This document shows, one piece after another, positions 61,201 through 64,000 of a stretch of DNA of 64,000 bases. The stretch covers positions 7,874,001 through 7,938,000 of the forward strand of contig AP026542.1 in the NCBI GenBank assembly GCA_026075535.2, read 5' to 3'. Position 1 is the first letter of the stretch, and each line of letters starts with the position of its first letter. The DNA comes from Tricholoma matsutake (lineage: Eukaryota > Basidiomycota > Agaricomycetes > Agaricales > Tricholomataceae). The position numbers and the translations under genes were made by a program. The notes beneath the pieces were generated by a model. The model worked only from the letters and a program-made list of their open reading frames with translations. It searched no databases and was not told the DNA's origin.

Positions 61201-61660
61201 CAGCAATGCGGGTGATGAGCCCTGCCACTTCTGGGTTGCTACACCAGTGTTTTAGGTGCGACCACGTAACATGATCGGGACCTGGAGCGGAACGGGAAGA
61301 ACACGCGTTGAGCGCTTCTTTCATTTCCGTGACGGAGAAAGGGATCCAGGCCCTTTCAGGCACCGGATCAAGTTCCTCGAGTATGCTCAGATCGACTGCT
61401 CGATCAGATGCGGCGTTATAGGACCCATCAAGGGCAGCCCACAGAGAATCCAGATCGTTGCACGGTTCTCCCCGGTAGGAGATGGCCTCGTACAATGGGA
61501 GGTTGCGTTGACGAGTCCAGGACATCAGATCCCAGGGTCGTCTATTCATCGTAGCCACTTCCTGGATACGGTCGTCGAAGAAGTCATGCTTTGCGTGTCG
61601 CATGACTTTCCTATAGAGCTTCCAGTCCCCCTCATCACGAGAGGCTCTGTAAGCGTCTAA
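58236..61660 (-). mobile_element. LINE-G: 5'-truncated LINE in unique sequence
   Basis: Poly(T) about 58233-58260, family tail, 3' UTR and the last ~3 kb of ORF2; truncated at 61660 within the region between endonuclease and RT (LDAYRASRDEGDWKLYRK). The flanks carry GGTGATACTATATT (58222-58235 and 61661-61674), a 13-14 bp target duplication in sequence that is otherwise not repeated here. A classical incomplete reverse-transcription product. Confidence 0.94.
58784..61660 (-). CDS. LINE-G ORF2, N-terminally truncated, otherwise open
   Basis: About 959 codons without stop: RT (FRPIVLLNTLGKLVEK, FDIAQFFPSLNH, VGQGSALSPV, YVDD), RNase H (VAVDASVP, PPEVELFALQ, FSDST, WHVPSKFEWN) and the C-terminal cluster CWCLGPEIQTRDHLLRVC, ending WDPG-stop. 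The endonuclease is missing, so the copy cannot move by itself. The apparent start at 61726 lies in host sequence and is not the real one. Confidence 0.88.
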   Translation of the reverse strand, partial: LDAYRASRDEGDWKLYRKVMRHAKHDFFDDRIQEVATMNRRPWDLMSWTRQRNLPLYEAISYRGEPCNDLDSLWAALDGSYNAASDRAVDLSILEELDPVPERAWIPFSVTEMKEALNACSSRSAPGPDHVTWSHLKHWCSNPEVAGLITRIAEACITAGHWPAHFKESLSVIIPKPGKPNYSTPKSFRPIVLLNTLGKLVEKMLSRRLQFDGVAHEAFEQNQFGGVAQRSTEDAGIYLTHLVRAGWAKGLKTSVVAFDIAQFFPSLNHQVLLEIISRSGFPAQVVNFFRSYLVGRKTTYKWNAFSSGSFAADVGVGQGSALSPVLSALYLTPIMKLFRRSEIGRDVDLMSYVDDGTLIARSPQLEDNLPLLKKAYGWIFQAFTSLGLVLEHDKSEIFHFSRARRFTPLPIDLGFAPYTGHTPLKPKVTWRYLGFFFDRKLSFKEHTRFYSTKALTTARAMGMLGNSVRGLTPMQKRLLYRSCVVPIMTHGLRLWHFKGARVKGVIKMLAQVQSIAARWILGAFRTTPIGGLESIAGLLPMQLLLRRLVDRGVFRTPLLAPSHPLRAILGPNHVGTTHSHELGLWGGNVLDTLNLQGPSVALAAALALVPGDEFDPFGEENTPGNRVKDLFPTRFSSHRLTSKEDGARNSYRSDLDKAWAAAQVEDDTLVVAVDASVPTDAKFQAVACALVFGQGEQVDRVVSASGRRTPPEVELFALQLGVSAACSRGCKKLVIFSDSTTGIESLIDPKPCSGQIFALDACRSLRPWLAGDEERYVTFWHVPSKFEWNVHKMAHDVATSTKISVGRHLRTSLDYLKNQVEKAVCKDWHTRFSDPAYRGRHFYQLKGVGGKPVLPSTHKGGPWLKAMGSNTMLTSRSTRMITGHAPIGEYRQRLSLDGEYQCWCLGPEIQTRDHLLRVCHKVDRKETRASPDSVEGFTEFMDNNPALGSFNSLAWDPG

Positions 61661-61674
61661 GGTGATACTATATT

Positions 61675-63558
61675 GGTCTGTAATTACAAAATTCCCTGCT
61701 TGGACAGAGGTGTAATCTCCTGACAATTTAGTTTTGCCGTGGGTTCACTGCCCTCGGTCCATCTCCCTTTGAAGATGTGAACTGCCTGACAGGGTCGTAT
61801 ATCCTGCTAGGTACTTTGATACTTCGATACCTCTTAGCGTGATCAATTGTGCTTGGCGCTTAACCTCGCTGCATATGAACACATCGTCAAGTGCGCCCTT
61901 ACAAGGTCATGGATTGGCCATGCTTCATCAAATTTGTTGACAGTGGGAAACTTTTCTCGAACCTGTAATTCTAATTGTTCATATGCAAGAGAGTTTAACT
62001 ATGTGAACTTCTGCGTACTTTATCAACAACTTTCAGAATATTACCCATCTTCTGATGAGTGTATGCTTTTGTGACATCGAGCTCATCCTTTGAAACAAGC
62101 TTTACATACTCCTTAATGGTCAATCAAATTCAATGAAAACATGTGAGTTTACACATGGCAACATACCTGAATTCTTTCAAATACTCGTTTATCCTATGTA
62201 GGTGCCACTGCCTTCTCCAAGGTATATCCTCCCCGTCCTGGTCGACCAGCTTCACCTGGTGGTTTGCTGATCGCTTGTTGCCCGGCTGTGTCCTCTGCTA
62301 TTGTTTCTCGCACCTGTTGAGGTAATGGCCCACCGCATGCTGACTCCGATGAAGAAGTGGAAACTGCATTGTATGGGCTTCTCCGCCTATTTTTCTCTCT
62401 GCGTGTTCAAATGGGTGTCACAGATGATAGCAGACTGGTATGAATAATTAATGGACATGTCGGATGAGAGTAATGAGCTAGATCAGTATGCACAAGCAAA
62501 GGTAGGATGCTAGGTTGGATGTCATCACAGAATGTGGGCATTGGCTCATTGGCGAGGGCCAGGGAGGATTTGGAATCTGACATAGTAGCACCTTTTGTCC
62601 ATGCAAGACACTCAGACTTATTATACATATCTTGTGTTCTTTGTAATAAAGGCTCAAATTTGAATGATGTCAGCATGACCTTGTGGCGATCGGTTGGTCT
62701 TGCCTCCTAAGAATCAGATACTAATAGGATCGAAACTCGACTACGTCCACATGACTCATTATTACTTGAGCGTTACAAACAACAAAATTTGAATGAACAC
62801 TTCAAATAGCAACTTTAAAAACCATTGGGCTCCCATGAAATGTTTGGATTAAAATTTCAAGTAAACTATGGGAACCCATTTTTTTTTCGGTGGTGTTGCA
62901 AAGGAGTTGATTTCAGTTCTGTGATTTTTTGGGATGAAAGTTGTGCACGTGATGCATTGATTTCTCAACTAGATTTGAGATCACAACGATGTACACAGTT
63001 CAGATTTTTTATTTTTTTGAACATACGTAAATTAACATATAGAATAGCATATCTAGGGCTTTAAATTTATTTTTGAGTTTGCGACTGAGGAGGGGAAATC
63101 ATACAAAGATCAAACATGATGGACCATGTTTAAGCTGCTGCTGATGGAGAACAAACCAAATTCATGAATATGTAAAGACTATACATATAGCATGATATAT
63201 AGATGTACGCAGAGGAATAACAGCATTGTGCATGAATTGTAGCTATCTGTGTAAATTAGATTGTGGTTGTGCATACTAGAATTAAGTTTCCTCACAAAGA
63301 AAAGATCCTCCATATCCATTCTGCCATCCTTACAGGCCCTATCATTCCAATCTTCCATTCGACAGCATGCCAGTCAACCGTGTTCACGTTGCCGGTTACT
63401 TGCCTATGCTCCAACACCTGTCCTACCCACTTCTCGGTCCCTATGCCGAATTGAATAGCAAACACCTCATGCTCGTGCGTGCCACACTCACTCAGGCGGA
63501 AAATGACCATGCAGATGTGATATGGAGGATAGGGAAGCATCGTCATTGGCGCTGGCTG
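61675..63558. other. AT-rich non-repetitive segment, probably host intergenic DNA
   Basis: No open frame longer than ~90 codons, no transposon similarity to the rest of the window, clearly AT-richer than its neighbours, with long A/T runs around 62880-63080. It continues the segment 56980-58221 once LINE-G is removed. Nothing further recognised. Confidence 0.6.
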
Positions 63559-64000
63559 TTTTTTGTTTTTTGTTTTTTTGGGTCAAAATTTTATAATGCG
63601 GCGCCCGATCGCAGTCCGCGGCAGAGACATACAAACGAAGTACACTACGCCTAGCCCAAGTCCTCCTCCTGCTGAACTTCGCACCAACCACCTGGATAGC
63701 TGCGATGACCACTAAGGGGGCCCCCTTTATCAAGTAAATGGACTTGCCAGTGGTGGCGTACCGACAACCCGGACTTGACGCTGCATCCCTCGAGACTCCA
63801 TGGGTATGTGTGCAAGATTTAGGGGAAATTGCCACCCCGACGTGAGCCTCTCAGCTCGGAAAGGAAGGTGTAATTGACTAAGTCATCGTAATGCGCAACC
63901 GACAGTGGATCTGAAAGTGCTCAGGCGCCTCCCTGAACCAGTACCTGGTGTTGTGTCCCCCCTCTCTGACAGTCGCTCCTGAACACGGGTGGGCCCCCTT
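63559..64000 (-). mobile_element. LINE-H: 3' end of another LINE, running off the window
   Basis: T-rich run 63559-63579 (interrupted by G, so an aged poly(A)), then the family tail (GGGTCAAAATTTTATAATGCGGCGCCCGATC split over 63578-63610) and about 390 bp of 3' UTR like that of LINE-C and LINE-G. ORF2 would lie beyond 64000. Confidence 0.9.

Noticed and set aside
62407..62676. 89-aa minus-strand frame in the AT-rich segment
   Set aside because: No recognisable domain, no conserved context; length is within chance expectation.

Overview
The window is a pile of nested retrotransposons with little unique sequence between them. Its contents suggest a filamentous fungus, probably a basidiomycete (Agaricomycetes). 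The reasons are Tad1-like LINEs with an APE endonuclease, reverse transcriptase and RNase H; a Ty3/gypsy element whose integrase ends in a GPY/F-type module; and short candidate introns of about 64-74 nt with GTATG...CTAG borders. The species was not identified, and no tRNA, rRNA, CRISPR array or intact host gene was seen.

Three families build the window. (1) A LINE of about 6.4 kb with a 640-aa ORF1 (three Cys/His knuckles) directly abutting a 1289-aa ORF2. Copies are called LINE-A to LINE-H here (no E is used). (2) A 2.2-kb element, called X here, with one 269-274 aa ORF of unrecognised function, long structured UTRs and a poly(A) tail. X makes 12-16 bp target-site duplications and shares both its 5' end (about 18 nt) and its 3' tail (about 50 nt) with the LINE, so it looks like a protein-coding parasite of the LINE machinery. 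(3) A Ty3/gypsy element present twice, in opposite orientations, over 4,880 indel-free bases.

Layout: 1-6308 LINE-A (+) split by X1. 6309-9314 a scrambled zone of X pieces plus an inverted LINE tail. 9315-34936 LINE-B (-), interrupted by X3, by the LINE-C/LINE-D composite (9904-24694, itself holding X4 and X5), by X6 and by X7. 34940-39074 the 5' half of LINE-F. 39078-43957 gypsy copy 1 (-). 43958-44829 X9 remnant. 44830-46189 low-repeat sequence with duplicated intron-like units. 46190-48335 remnants X10 and X8. 48336-56979 gypsy copy 2 (+), interrupted by X11. 56980-58221 and 61675-63558 AT-richer, probably host sequence, interrupted by the 5'-truncated LINE-G. 63559-64000 the 3' end of LINE-H.

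Eight target-site duplications read directly from the sequence fix most of the nesting order. Four X copies keep a full ORF (X1, X4, X7, X11). LINE-C had intact ORF1 and ORF2 until X4 and X5 landed in it. The gypsy copies share the same frameshift and the same three in-frame TGA codons, so the duplication postdates those changes or both came from one defective source.
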